Of a stretch of DNA of 64,000 bases, positions 16,188 through 26,355 are shown in pieces. Source of the DNA: Modestobacter roseus (GTDB lineage: Bacteria; Actinomycetota; Actinomycetes; Mycobacteriales; Geodermatophilaceae); contig NZ_VLKF01000001.1 in NCBI RefSeq assembly GCF_007994135.1, positions 3,906,001 through 3,970,000 of the forward strand, given 5' to 3'. The translations under genes were made by a program, and so were the position numbers. How positions within the stretch are numbered: the first letter of the stretch is position 1; the number at the start of each line of letters is the position of its first letter. A model generated the notes under the pieces. The model worked only from the letters and a program-made list of their open reading frames with translations. It ran no database searches and was not told the DNA's origin.

Positions 16188-18002
16188 TCACGACCGGACC
16201 TCGCCGTCGTCGAACGCCCACCCCGGGCGGCGCGGCGCGCTGCCCAGCACCTGGGAGACCAGGTCGTCGACGGAAGCGGTGGCGGCGGGGGAGCGGGTCG
16301 GTACGGCGGACGGCTGGCCGCCCCCGGGGGCGCGCACCCGGTTGCGGCCGCCCCGCTTGGCGGCGAAGAGGTTCAGGTCGGCGCAGTCGAACAGCTCCCG
16401 CCACGACCGGGGACCGGACCCGCCGGACCCGCCGGACCCGTCGGTGCTGGCGACGCCGATGCTGACGGTCAGCGGCGCGGGGACCTCGAGCGCGGCCCAG
16501 TCGGCGTCGGCGACGGCGGCGCGCAGCCGCTCCATCGCGACCACCGCCTGCGCCTCCCCGGTGTCGGGCAGCAGCACCACGAACTCGTCGCCGGCCCAGC
16601 GGAACACCTCGTCGCCGGTGCGGCTGTGCTCCTCGAGCAGCCCGGCGACCGTCCGCAGCACGGCGTCGCCGTGCAGGTGGGAGTACTCGTCGTTGAACGA
16701 CTTGAACCCGTCGATGTCGACCACCGCCAGCGACACCGGGTCCCGGTCGTCGCGCAGCTCGGCCATCCGCCGCTCGGCGCTGCGCCGGTTGCCCAGCCCG
16801 GTGAGCGTGTCCTCCATGGCGTGCCGGCGGAGCACCGCGGTCTGCCGCTGGGCCTCCCGCAGCCGGCTGCGCCGGACGAACATCTCCGCCCACAGCTCCC
16901 GGCTGCGCAGGTGCGCCCGGCTGGTCTCGGAGCGGTAGGCGTCCAGCCAGTGCAGCGCCTCGCCGGTCAGCCCGAGGGCCGCGGTCGCCTGGCCGAGCTC
17001 CAGCAGGCACTGGCGGTAGCGGCGGCGGTCGCCGGCCGCGGCGAAGGCGCCGGTGGCCGAGACGAGCAGCTGCAGCGACTCCTCGCCCAGCTCCGACGGT
17101 GGCGTGGCGCCGGTGGGGAGCACCTCCCGGGCGCACATCCGGGCCAGCAGCCGGGCCAGCGCGAGGTCGGCGTAGCCGGCGAGCCAGGGGCCCCCGTCGC
17201 CGGCGGCGAGGTGGCGGTGGACGCGGCGCAGCGGGGGCAGCGCGGCGTCCAGCTCACCGGTGAGCGTCAGCGCCCACGCCTGCACCACGTCGAGCAGGTC
17301 GAGGTCGGCGTCGGTGGGCTCCCAGTCGAGCTGCCGGGCCTCGGTGGCGTACCGCAGCGCGGCCTCGGCCAGCTCCCGGGACCGGGCCAGGTCACCGCGC
17401 CGCTGCACCGTCTGCGCCAGTTCGGCGTGCTGCTGGGCACACAGCCGCAGCAGCTGCCAGCGGTCACCCAGGTCGGGCAGCTGCCCGGCGACGCGGGCGC
17501 CGCGCCGGGCCTGGCCGACGGCGAGCTCCTCCAGGTCCAGCCGGGTCAGCGCGAGGGAGAGCCAGTGGTGGGCCTGGTGCAGGGCGCGGGGCGAGACGGT
17601 GGCGCCCGGCTCACCGGCCGGCGCGCCGAGCTGGTCGGCCAGCAGGCTCGCGTCGACGGCCAGCTGCAGGGCGGCGTCGTACCGGTCGGCGCAGGCCTCG
17701 ACGTGCGCCAGGTAGGCCAGGGTCAGCGCCCGGTCGGCCGACGCCGGGCAGTGCTCGAGCGCCGCGCGCGCAGCGGCGACGGCGGCGGCGGCTCCGTCGG
17801 TGTCGCCGTCCAGCAGGAGGGCGCGGGCACCGAAGGCGTGCGACCAGGCGCTCCACGCGGGCTGCCGGGCGGCGGTGAGCACGACGGAGACCCGCCCCAG
17901 CTCCTCGGTGAAGGCGTGCGCGTCCTCGGCGCTGCTGGCCGCCAGGAGGCGCCAGCGGGCCGTGTCGAGCATCGGCTCGAGGGTGTCGGGTCCCGCGGTC
18001 AC
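16188..18002 (-). CDS. TPR-like/GGDEF diguanylate cyclase
   Basis: A 604-residue cytoplasmic protein. Residues 1-390 are alanine/leucine-rich helical repeats resembling TPR arrays (AAAVAAARAALEHCPASADRAL, ALTLTGELDAALPPLRRVHRHL). The GGDEF domain follows with DTLTGLGNRRSAERRMAEL, VVDIDGFKSFNDEYSHLHGD and FRWAGDEFVVLLPDT; Ala in place of the first Gly is tolerated in active cyclases. No membrane segment, so the repeats probably bind a protein partner. GTG 18002 follows AGGAGG at 18013-18008 with a 5-nt gap, which decides against the GTG at 18008. The gene is divergent from pheA. Confidence 0.88.
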   Translation of the reverse strand: MTAGPDTLEPMLDTARWRLLAASSAEDAHAFTEELGRVSVVLTAARQPAWSAWSHAFGARALLLDGDTDGAAAAVAAARAALEHCPASADRALTLAYLAHVEACADRYDAALQLAVDASLLADQLGAPAGEPGATVSPRALHQAHHWLSLALTRLDLEELAVGQARRGARVAGQLPDLGDRWQLLRLCAQQHAELAQTVQRRGDLARSRELAEAALRYATEARQLDWEPTDADLDLLDVVQAWALTLTGELDAALPPLRRVHRHLAAGDGGPWLAGYADLALARLLARMCAREVLPTGATPPSELGEESLQLLVSATGAFAAAGDRRRYRQCLLELGQATAALGLTGEALHWLDAYRSETSRAHLRSRELWAEMFVRRSRLREAQRQTAVLRRHAMEDTLTGLGNRRSAERRMAELRDDRDPVSLAVVDIDGFKSFNDEYSHLHGDAVLRTVAGLLEEHSRTGDEVFRWAGDEFVVLLPDTGEAQAVVAMERLRAAVADADWAALEVPAPLTVSIGVASTDGSGGSGGSGPRSWRELFDCADLNLFAAKRGGRNRVRAPGGGQPSAVPTRSPAATASVDDLVSQVLGSAPRRPGWAFDDGEVRS

Positions 18003-18103
18003 GCACACCTCCTGTCAACTGTCGGGGGACGTGACGAGCACGCACCCGGCCGGTGACGAGGCAGCTCCCCCCGCGCCGGGACCTGGATCCGACGCGGCCG
18101 CAC

Positions 18104-18109
18104 TACCCT
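18104..18109 (+). promoter_or_regulatory. -10 box TACCCT for leaderless pheA
   Basis: TACCCT ends 6 nt before the pheA ATG at 18116, so transcription would begin at or next to the start codon. No ribosome-binding site is visible. Confidence 0.5.
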
Positions 18110-18115
18110 CACCGG

Positions 18116-19096
18116 ATGCCGCGCGCAGACTCCCGCACAGCGCCGACGAGGTTCGCCTATCTCGGGCCCGAGGGTACCTTCGCCGAGGCCGCCCTCGCCG
18201 TGCTGACCTCCGACGCCGATGAGCCCGCCCACGTCCGTGCCCACGTCGATGCCCGCCCGGCGCCGAGCGTCGCCGCAGCGCTCGCGGCCGTGCGCGCCGG
18301 CGACCGGGACGCCGCCCTGGTGCCGCTGGAGAACTCGGTCGAGGGCTCGGTGCCGGCCACGATGGACGGGCTGGTCGACGGCGCGCCGCTGGTGATCACC
18401 CGGGAGGTGTTCCTGCCGGTGGCCTTCGTGCTGGCCGTGCGCCCGGGCACCGACGCCGCCGGGGTCCGGTCGGTGGCCAGCCACCCGCACGCCCTGGCCC
18501 AGTGCCGGGCCCGGGTCGCCGAGCTGGTGCCGGAGGCCGACGTCGTCCCGGCCGGGTCGACCGCCGACGCCGCGCGCCGGGTCGCCGACGGCGAGCACGA
18601 CGCCGCGGTCTGCGCGGCGATCGCCGCGGAGCGGTACGGGTTGGTGGCGCTGGCCACCGACCTGGCCGACCACCCCGGTGCGGTGACCCGGTTCGTGCTG
18701 GTCGAGCGGCCGGGGCCGCTGCCGGCGCCCACCGGGGCGGACAAGACCACGGTCACCGCGGTGGTCGCCGACCGCACCGGCGCCCTGCTCGACCTGCTGG
18801 CCGAGTTCGCCGTGCGGGGGATCAGCCTGACCCGGATCGAGTCGCGCCCCACCCGCGAACGGCTGGGGGTCTACTCCTTCTCCATCGACTGCGAGGGGCA
18901 CGTCGCCGACCAGCGGGTGGGTGACGCGCTGGCCGCGCTGCACCGGGCGGCCGACGAGGTGCGCTTCCTCGGCTCGTACCCGCGCGCCGACGCCCAGGCC
19001 GGCAAGCCGGTGGCGGAGCGGGTCGGCGACGCGGCGTTCACCGCGGCCGAGGAGTGGCTGGCCCGGGTGCGCGCCGGGACGGCCGGGCAGGGCTGA
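18116..19096 (+). CDS. pheA: Prephenate dehydratase
   Basis: A 326-residue enzyme of phenylalanine biosynthesis converting prephenate to phenylpyruvate. FAYLGPEGTFAEAAL opens the catalytic domain, LVPLENSVEGSVPATMDGL binds substrate, and AVTRFVLVERPG holds the Thr-Arg-Phe motif whose Thr is catalytic. The C-terminal ACT domain (VVADRTGALLDLLAEFAVRGISLTRIESRPTR) contains the GALL and ESRP motifs that bind phenylalanine for feedback control. ATG 18116 is preferred to the longer frame from 18053 because of the -10 box directly upstream. Confidence 0.95.
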   Translation: MPRADSRTAPTRFAYLGPEGTFAEAALAVLTSDADEPAHVRAHVDARPAPSVAAALAAVRAGDRDAALVPLENSVEGSVPATMDGLVDGAPLVITREVFLPVAFVLAVRPGTDAAGVRSVASHPHALAQCRARVAELVPEADVVPAGSTADAARRVADGEHDAAVCAAIAAERYGLVALATDLADHPGAVTRFVLVERPGPLPAPTGADKTTVTAVVADRTGALLDLLAEFAVRGISLTRIESRPTRERLGVYSFSIDCEGHVADQRVGDALAALHRAADEVRFLGSYPRADAQAGKPVAERVGDAAFTAAEEWLARVRAGTAGQG

Positions 19097-19227
19097 GCCG
19101 CCCTCCCGGGTGCACGATCCGACCGCCACGGTGACCCAGTGTGCGCGCTCAGGGACGCGCTGCACACCCTTGGTACCGGACCGTTCCGTCCCGCGCGCGT
19201 TCTCGCCGCGCGGCGGAGCCCGGACGG

Positions 19228-20178
19228 GTGTCTGCTGTCAGCGTGGCGCAGCGCTGGGTGGCGACGGACTTCGGCGGGCTCGACGTCTTCGAGCTCCAGC
19301 AGTACGAGGTGCCCCCGCCGGGCCCCGGGGAGGTGACCATCGCGGTCACCGCCGCCGGGATGAACCCCGCCGACGCCAAGCACGTCGCGCGCGGGGGCGA
19401 CCGGGACCAGCTGCCGGTGCCGGTCGGCTACGAGGTGGCCGGGCGCATCACCGCGGTCGGCGCGGACACCGAGATCGCCGCCGGCGGCGGCGAGGTCGGC
19501 GACGAGGTGCTCGCCTTCCGGATCGCCGGCGGGTACGCCACCGAGGTCACCGTGCCGGCGTCGGCGGTGTTCGCCCGCCCACCGGCGCTGGCGCCGGAGG
19601 AGGCGGCGAACCTGCTGCTCGCCGGCACCACGGCCGCCGAGATGCTGCACGTCACCGGCGTGACGGCCGGCGACACCGTGCTGCTGCACGGGGCCTCCGG
19701 CGCGGTCGGGGTGAGCGTGCTGCAGCAGGCCGCGCTGCTCGGCGCCCGGGTGATCGGCACCGCGGGGGAGGGCAGCGCCGACGTCGTCCGGCGGTTCGGG
19801 GGCGAGCCGGTGCGCTACGGCGACGGGTTGGCCGACCGGGTGCGCGCGCTCGCGCCGGACGGCGTGCAGGCGGCCCTCGACGCGGTCGGCACCGACGAGG
19901 CGGTCGACGTCTCGCTGGCGCTGGTGGCCGACCGGGAGCGGATCGTCACCATCGCGGCGGCCGGCCGGGCCGAGTCCGACGGCATCCGCATGATCGGCGG
20001 CGCGATGCCGGACAGCGCTGCCTACCGCGACTCGGTGCGCGCCCCACTGATCGAGCTCGCCGCGGACGGCCGGCTCGTCGTCCCGATGGCCCGCACCTTC
20101 CCGCTCACCGAGGCCCGGCAGGCGCTGGACCTGCTGATGAGCGGCCACCCCGGCGGGAAGCTCGCCCTGCTGCCGTGA
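19228..20178 (+). CDS. Zinc-independent quinone oxidoreductase-like (MDR) protein
   Basis: A 316-residue medium-chain dehydrogenase/reductase. GEVTIAVTAAGMNPADAKHVARGG and VPVGYEVAGRITAVG are the catalytic-domain motifs of NADPH:quinone reductases, VLLHGASGAVGVSVLQQAALLGARVIGTAG is the NADPH-binding Rossmann motif, and zinc-binding cysteines are absent. ARTFPLTEARQALDLLMSGHPGGKLAL closes the fold. GTG 19228 follows GGAG at 19215; GTG 19243 is an alternative. Substrate unknown. Confidence 0.88.
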   Translation: MSAVSVAQRWVATDFGGLDVFELQQYEVPPPGPGEVTIAVTAAGMNPADAKHVARGGDRDQLPVPVGYEVAGRITAVGADTEIAAGGGEVGDEVLAFRIAGGYATEVTVPASAVFARPPALAPEEAANLLLAGTTAAEMLHVTGVTAGDTVLLHGASGAVGVSVLQQAALLGARVIGTAGEGSADVVRRFGGEPVRYGDGLADRVRALAPDGVQAALDAVGTDEAVDVSLALVADRERIVTIAAAGRAESDGIRMIGGAMPDSAAYRDSVRAPLIELAADGRLVVPMARTFPLTEARQALDLLMSGHPGGKLALLP

Positions 20179-20182
20179 GCGC

Positions 20183-20213
20183 TTGCGGTGGAGTGCACTC
20201 CAGCTCCTAGCGT
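20183..20213 (+). promoter_or_regulatory. MerR-type promoter with central dyad for the adh operon
   Basis: TTGCGG (20183-20188) and TAGCGT (20208-20213) are separated by exactly 19 bp, and the perfect palindrome TGGAGTGCACTCCA (20189-20202) fills the spacer. This is the classical MerR activation geometry. The -10 box ends 7 nt before the adh ATG at 20221, so the mRNA should be leaderless. The likely regulator is the MerR protein encoded at 22087. Confidence 0.85.
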
Positions 20214-20220
20214 CCCCGGC

Positions 20221-21249
20221 ATGAGACCAGTCACCGGGTACGCCGCGTACGGAGACCGTGCGGGGCTGCGACCGCTGGAGTTCACCCGCCGCGACCTGCG
20301 CCCCGACGACGTCGCCGTGCGGGTCACCCACGTCGGGGTCTGCCACAGCGACCTGCACGCGGTCGAGGGCCTCGCCCCCGGTGCCGGCCCCCTGGTGCCG
20401 GGCCACGAGTTCACCGGCGAGGTGACCGCGGTCGGCGCCGAGGTGACCCGCGTCGCGGTCGGTGACGCGGTCGCCGTGGGCAACATCGTCGACTCGTGCG
20501 GGCGGTGCGAGAACTGCCTCGCCCACCGGGAGAGCTACTGCCGTGAGTTCCCGCAGCTCACCTACGGCGGCGTCGACCGGCACGACGGCACCCCCACGCA
20601 GGGCGCCTACTCCACCGAGTACGTCGTCCGGGACGCCTTCACCTACCGGCTCCCCGCCGGGCTCGACCCCGCGGGCGCCGCACCGCTGATGTGCGCCGGC
20701 GTCACCACCTGGTCGCCGCTGCGCCGGGCCGGGGTCGGCCCCGGGCAGCAGGTCGGCGTGGTCGGCTTGGGCGGGCTGGGCCACCTCGCGGTCCGGTTCG
20801 CGGTCGCGCTGGGCGCCCGGGTCACCGTGTTCACCACCTCGCCGGCCAAGGCGGACGACGCCCGGGCGCTCGGCGCGCGCGACGTCGTCGTCTCCACCGA
20901 CCCCGCGGCGATGGCCGCCGTCGCCGGCCGGCTGGACTTCGTGCTGGACACCGCCTCCGGCGCCCACGACCTGGCGCCCTACCTCGGCGCGCTCCGGCTC
21001 GACGGGACGCTCTGCGTGCTCGGGCTGCCCGAGCGGTACGTGGTGCCCCCGATGAGCCTGCTCGGCCGCACGCTCACCGTCTCCGGCTCCGGGGGCACCG
21101 CGGAGACCCAGGAGATGCTCGACTTCTGCGGCGAGCACGGCCTCACCGCCGACGTGGAGGTGCTGCCCCTGGCGGAGGTGGACACCGCGTTCGAGCGGCT
21201 CGCCCGGAACGACGTCCGGTACCGGTTCGTGCTGGCGGTGGCTCCGTGA
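20221..21249 (+). CDS. Zinc alcohol dehydrogenase, CAD family (YahK/AdhA-like)
   Basis: A 342-residue NADP-dependent alcohol/aldehyde reductase. GVCHSDLHAVEG and VPGHEFTGEV supply catalytic zinc ligands, the four-cysteine structural zinc lobe is SCGRCENCLAHRESYC, and VGVVGLGGLGHLAVRFAVALGARVTVF binds NADP. It is the first gene of an operon with an SDR and a MerR regulator. The arrangement resembles aldehyde-stress adhA/adhR systems in other bacteria, so detoxification of a reactive aldehyde is a reasonable inference. Confidence 0.92.
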   Translation: MRPVTGYAAYGDRAGLRPLEFTRRDLRPDDVAVRVTHVGVCHSDLHAVEGLAPGAGPLVPGHEFTGEVTAVGAEVTRVAVGDAVAVGNIVDSCGRCENCLAHRESYCREFPQLTYGGVDRHDGTPTQGAYSTEYVVRDAFTYRLPAGLDPAGAAPLMCAGVTTWSPLRRAGVGPGQQVGVVGLGGLGHLAVRFAVALGARVTVFTTSPAKADDARALGARDVVVSTDPAAMAAVAGRLDFVLDTASGAHDLAPYLGALRLDGTLCVLGLPERYVVPPMSLLGRTLTVSGSGGTAETQEMLDFCGEHGLTADVEVLPLAEVDTAFERLARNDVRYRFVLAVAP

Positions 21250-22076
21250 GCGCGGTCGACTGGCGCGGGCAGACCACGCTGGTCACCGGCGCCAGCGCGG
21301 GCATCGGCGCCGAGTTCGCCCGGCAGCTCGCGGCCCGCGGATCGGCCCTGGTGCTGGTCGCCCGCCGCGCGGAGCGGCTGGCGCAGCTGTCCGCGGAGCT
21401 CACCGCGGCGCACGGGGTGCGCGTCGACGTCGTCCCGCTGGACCTGGCCCGGCCGGCGGCCGGCAGGGCGCTCGCCGCCGAGGTCGACCGGCGGGGGATC
21501 GCGGTGACCAGCCTGGTGAACTGCGCCGGCTTCGGCACGCACGGACCGTTCCACCGGGAGGACCCCGACCGGCTGGCCGACATGATCGCCGTCGACATCA
21601 CCGCCCTGGTCGACGTCAGCCGGGCGTTCGTCGACCGGCTGCGGGCGGCCGGCAGCGGCGTGCTGGTGAACGTGGCGAGCATGGCCGCCTACCTGCCCAC
21701 GCCCGGCATGGCCGTCTACGCCGCGGCGAAGGCCTTCGTGCTGAGCTTCACCGAGGCGCTCTGGCAGGAGTCGTTGGGCGCCGGGCTGCGTGTGCTCGCG
21801 CTGTCGCCCGGCGCCACCGACACCGAGTTCTTCGACGTCGTGGGCACCGACGCGGCCGACGGCGGCCGAGGCCGGCAGTCGCCTCAGGAGGTGGTGGCCA
21901 CGGCGTTCCAGGCGCTGGACCGGCGCAAGCCGCCGCCGAGCGTGGCGGTCGGCCGGGCCAACCGGGCCTCGGTCCGGGCCGTGCGGCTGCTGACCCGGCG
22001 GCGCGCGGTGCTGCTGATGGCCGCGATCACCGGGCGGGCGGCGGAGGACGGGACCGGACGCCGTGCCGCCGCCTAG
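21246..22076 (+). CDS. Short-chain dehydrogenase/reductase
   Basis: A 276-residue classical SDR. TLVTGASAGIGAEFARQLAARG is the cofactor loop, VNCAGFGTHGPF the NAG region, NVASMAAYLPTPGMAVYAAAKAF contains the catalytic Ser, Tyr and Lys, and LSPGATDTEFF follows. The C-terminus is basic and helical (RRAVLLMAAITGRAAE), as in the DltE/YqjQ-like subgroup that may associate with membranes. The GTG start overlaps the adh stop as GTGA, so the two are translationally coupled. Confidence 0.9.
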   Translation: MSAVDWRGQTTLVTGASAGIGAEFARQLAARGSALVLVARRAERLAQLSAELTAAHGVRVDVVPLDLARPAAGRALAAEVDRRGIAVTSLVNCAGFGTHGPFHREDPDRLADMIAVDITALVDVSRAFVDRLRAAGSGVLVNVASMAAYLPTPGMAVYAAAKAFVLSFTEALWQESLGAGLRVLALSPGATDTEFFDVVGTDAADGGRGRQSPQEVVATAFQALDRRKPPPSVAVGRANRASVRAVRLLTRRRAVLLMAAITGRAAEDGTGRRAAA

Positions 22077-22079
22077 CCT
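22074..22079 (+). promoter_or_regulatory. -10 box TAGCCT for leaderless merR
   Basis: TAGCCT ends 7 nt before the ATG at 22087 and overlaps the TAG stop of the SDR gene, giving the regulator its own promoter inside the operon. Confidence 0.45.
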
Positions 22080-22086
22080 GGCGGCC

Positions 22087-22563
22087 ATGACGGCGGTGAG
22101 CGCGACGACGTCGCTCGGCATCCGGCAGGTCTCCGAGGAGACCGGCCTCAGCATCGACACGCTGCGCTGGTACGAGCGCGAGGGTCTGCTCCCGCTGGTG
22201 GAGCGGGCCCCCGACGGGCGGCGGCGCTACCCGCCCGGCGCCCTGCGGTTCATCCGGCTGGTGCAGGCGCTGCGCCGCACCGGGATGCCGGTGGCCGACG
22301 TCCGGCGCTTCGTCACGCTCGGCGGTGGGGAGCTGGCCAACCACCCGGAGCGGATGGCCCTGCTGGAGCGGCAGTGCGCGGCCATCGAGCAGCGGATGGT
22401 CGAGCTGCGCGACGACCTGGCCGTCGTGCAGGCGAAGATCGCCCAGTACCGCGAGCTGATCGCCCGCGGGGTCGACTGCGAGGACGAACTGCCCGCGGAC
22501 CTGCTGGCGCAGATCTCCGCCGACCCGCGGCTGCGCGGGACGCTGCCGGGGGTGCCGGCCTAG
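22087..22563 (+). CDS. MerR family regulator (AdhR-like)
   Basis: A 158-residue MerR protein. LGIRQVSEETGLSIDTLRWYEREGLL is the helix-turn-helix, RRRYPPGALRFIRLVQALRRTGMPVADVRRFV completes the winged helix, and RMALLERQCAAIEQRMVELRDDLAVVQAKIAQYREL is the dimerisation coiled coil. A single Cys (VDCEDEL) near the C-terminus could sense electrophiles such as aldehydes. It is the last gene of the adh operon, whose promoter carries a MerR dyad. The stop codon shares the CTAG with the stop of the convergent GroES-like gene. Confidence 0.9.
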   Translation: MTAVSATTSLGIRQVSEETGLSIDTLRWYEREGLLPLVERAPDGRRRYPPGALRFIRLVQALRRTGMPVADVRRFVTLGGGELANHPERMALLERQCAAIEQRMVELRDDLAVVQAKIAQYRELIARGVDCEDELPADLLAQISADPRLRGTLPGVPA

Positions 22564-22892
22564 AGGTAGAGGCCGGTGTTCTCCTCGATCCGGGCGGCGG
22601 CGACGGCGTGCACGTCGCGCTCGCGCAGGATGATCAGGTCCTCGCCGTGCACCTCGACCTCGTGCTGGTCCTCGGGGGAGAACAGCACCTGGTCGCCGAC
22701 CTTGATCTGGCGCACGCTCGGGCCGACACCCTTGGCCTCACCCCACACCAGCCGCTTGGCGACCTGCGCGGTGGCCGGGATCAGGATGCCGCCGGTGGAG
22801 CGCCGGTCGCCGTCCTCCTTGCGGAGGGCGACCAGCAGCCGGTCGTGCAGCATCTTGATCGGCAAGCCGCCGGTGGTCGCGTCCTCGGGCAC
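22560..22892 (-). CDS. GroES-like Cpn10 co-chaperone family protein
   Basis: About 110 residues with a Cpn10 fold. MLHDRLLVALRKEDGDRRSTGGILIPATAQ contains the opening strand and mobile loop, and IKVGDQVLFSPEDQHEVEVHGEDLIILRERDVHAV the remaining barrel. It diverges from authentic GroES and is not next to groEL, so it is probably the accessory paralogue that actinobacteria keep beside a zincin and guaB1. GTG 22892 is chosen because a TAGCGT -10 box ends 8 nt upstream; TTG 22901 is the alternative. Confidence 0.82.
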   Translation of the reverse strand: MPEDATTGGLPIKMLHDRLLVALRKEDGDRRSTGGILIPATAQVAKRLVWGEAKGVGPSVRQIKVGDQVLFSPEDQHEVEVHGEDLIILRERDVHAVAAARIEENTGLYL

Positions 22893-22929
22893 GTCCGGCA
22901 ACGCTACCCGCCGTCCCCGATCGGGTTTG

Positions 22930-22968
22930 GGCGCCGAAAGCCGGACGGGGTTCGGCGCGGAAACCCGG
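22930..22968. repeat. GGCGCCGAAAGCCGG repeats, family C
   Basis: GGCGCCGAAAGCCGG at 22930-22944 and TTCGGCGCGGAAACCCGG at 22951-22968 lie between the GroES-like and zincin genes. They are degenerate relatives of the tandem units at 58228-58292. Confidence 0.55.
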
Positions 22969-22971
22969 GGG

Positions 22972-24761
<1,790 letters not shown>

Positions 24762-24783
24762 TCAAATTTCGACAGGGTTGAAG

Positions 24784-26355
24784 CTAGTGGCGATGCGTGC
24801 GGCGCAGGGCTAGTTCCGCTTGCGCTCGAAGCGCATCCGCGTCATCGCGGGACACTGCTCCAAGGTTGTACAACCGATCGGCAAGACTGGCGATGCTCAC
24901 CCGCAGCCTCGCAGCAATAGATTGCGCGGTCCTGTAGTTCGCGAGATCGCCGTCGGTACGCTTGGCGGCATCAAGAAGAAGTTCTCGAGGCATCAATAGT
25001 GCAGCGGCGAAGGCATTGGCGCGTTGCTCGATCGACTTAGGGGCCCATGGTCCACTTGAAACTGCAAGTGTGGAGCCACTCTGGCGATCCAGCAGCAAGT
25101 GCGCCAGCTCGTGAGCCAGGGTGAAACGGTGCACCGTAATGTGGTTGCCGCGAGAGTAGTTCTCGTTAGCGACAACTACCGCATGGCCGAAAGTGTCGTA
25201 CACGGAGACGCCTCGAAGAAGTCGGTCGGACAACTTCAGTGTCCTATGACTGACCGACCAAGCGTCGAGCAATGACTTGATATCGACATGCCCGTCTTGC
25301 ACGTGTCGATCTTTTGCAAATTGCTCGTAAGCTCTTTCGCCCAGGTCTGATCCGATCTCGCCGGGAGTGAGACCGTTCATATTGTCTTCGTCTTCGACCC
25401 ACCCTCCGGGCACGGTGGCAACTGTGTCACTCGGGTGCGCCGCAAGTGACGTAAGAACCATTACGTCGCCTGAACTGATAGTGGGACTTGTCGAGCCGAA
25501 CAGGAGAGCCAGCCGAGCGCCAGCCAAAACCAGCTGACCCGGTTCCGGCTCACCTACGGCGCCGGCGATGTCGGAGGGGTCAACTGCTGCCAACGAGGTC
25601 TCCACCTCCTGCCAAAGAGTGCGAAATCCCTCTTGATCCGGTCCAGCTCCGCTGAGCCACGCGAATCGAGCAAGGTAGCGACTCGGGCCGTCCTTTAGTG
25701 ACTCGATCACGTCGCAAAGCGTTCTGATTCGTTCTGACTCAGGTTGCAGATCAGACAGCTTTGCTGTGACGGCGCTAAGAATGTCGAACAGTGACTGGCT
25801 GGCGCTAAAGAGGTCAACCTTCGCGACCCCTTCGATGGAGTAGGCGAAGTGGCTCGGAGTTCCCGGGTCTCGTGTTAGTCCCACGCTCACCTCGAGCGAG
25901 TCCTGGCTCCGACGTAGCCACAAGTCTGGAAGTAGTCCTCCTTCCGCTCCGGCGCGAAGGGAGTGGCGGTTCCGCCACTCATAGACCTGCGTCATCGCTG
26001 CCCAGTCCGGTTCGTCGTCCAGGCCGAATGTCCTGCGATCGGCTTCGAGCGCGGCCCTGGATGCGCGGTCGGTCAACGTTGGGAAAGGCAGTCGTTCCTC
26101 GTGAAAGATGGCGTCCCAGTTTTCCGTCAGCCACTCGATCAACGGAAGAAGATACCAGTGGGCGCCAGTGAGGAGCTCCCCCTGCTCTTCGTGCATGCAG
26201 ACATTGCGGCCGTTCATCCAGATGCGAAGAGCGCCCCAGGATGCGCGCTCGTCCGGGTCGACCATCGAGTCGTCGACCCCATCGTCGAGCAGGCTCATCT
26301 CGATGGCGAAAGTCGACGTGTCGCCTGACAGGTAGGACCACTTGATGGCGCTCAC
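24784..26355 (-). CDS. ImmA/IrrE-family metallopeptidase with large unknown N-terminal region
   Basis: A 523-residue protein. The C-terminal zincin has HELAH at residues 415-419 (HRFTLAHELAHLLLDRQSG), a probable third ligand Glu443 in IEQRANAFAAALLMP, and a helical tail (IAARLRVSIASLADRL) that resembles a helix-turn-helix. The 380-residue N-terminal part (WGALRIWMNGRNVCMHEE, HWYLLPLIEWLTENWDAIFHEERLP) is unfamiliar. ImmA/IrrE peptidases typically cleave repressors or antitoxins. Base composition is low: a sampled line (25321-25380) counts 57% G+C against 73% in guaB1. GTG 26355 overlaps the previous stop as GTGA and has GAGAGG upstream. Recent horizontal acquisition is likely. Confidence 0.85.
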   Translation of the reverse strand: MSAIKWSYLSGDTSTFAIEMSLLDDGVDDSMVDPDERASWGALRIWMNGRNVCMHEEQGELLTGAHWYLLPLIEWLTENWDAIFHEERLPFPTLTDRASRAALEADRRTFGLDDEPDWAAMTQVYEWRNRHSLRAGAEGGLLPDLWLRRSQDSLEVSVGLTRDPGTPSHFAYSIEGVAKVDLFSASQSLFDILSAVTAKLSDLQPESERIRTLCDVIESLKDGPSRYLARFAWLSGAGPDQEGFRTLWQEVETSLAAVDPSDIAGAVGEPEPGQLVLAGARLALLFGSTSPTISSGDVMVLTSLAAHPSDTVATVPGGWVEDEDNMNGLTPGEIGSDLGERAYEQFAKDRHVQDGHVDIKSLLDAWSVSHRTLKLSDRLLRGVSVYDTFGHAVVVANENYSRGNHITVHRFTLAHELAHLLLDRQSGSTLAVSSGPWAPKSIEQRANAFAAALLMPRELLLDAAKRTDGDLANYRTAQSIAARLRVSIASLADRLYNLGAVSRDDADALRAQAELALRRTHRH

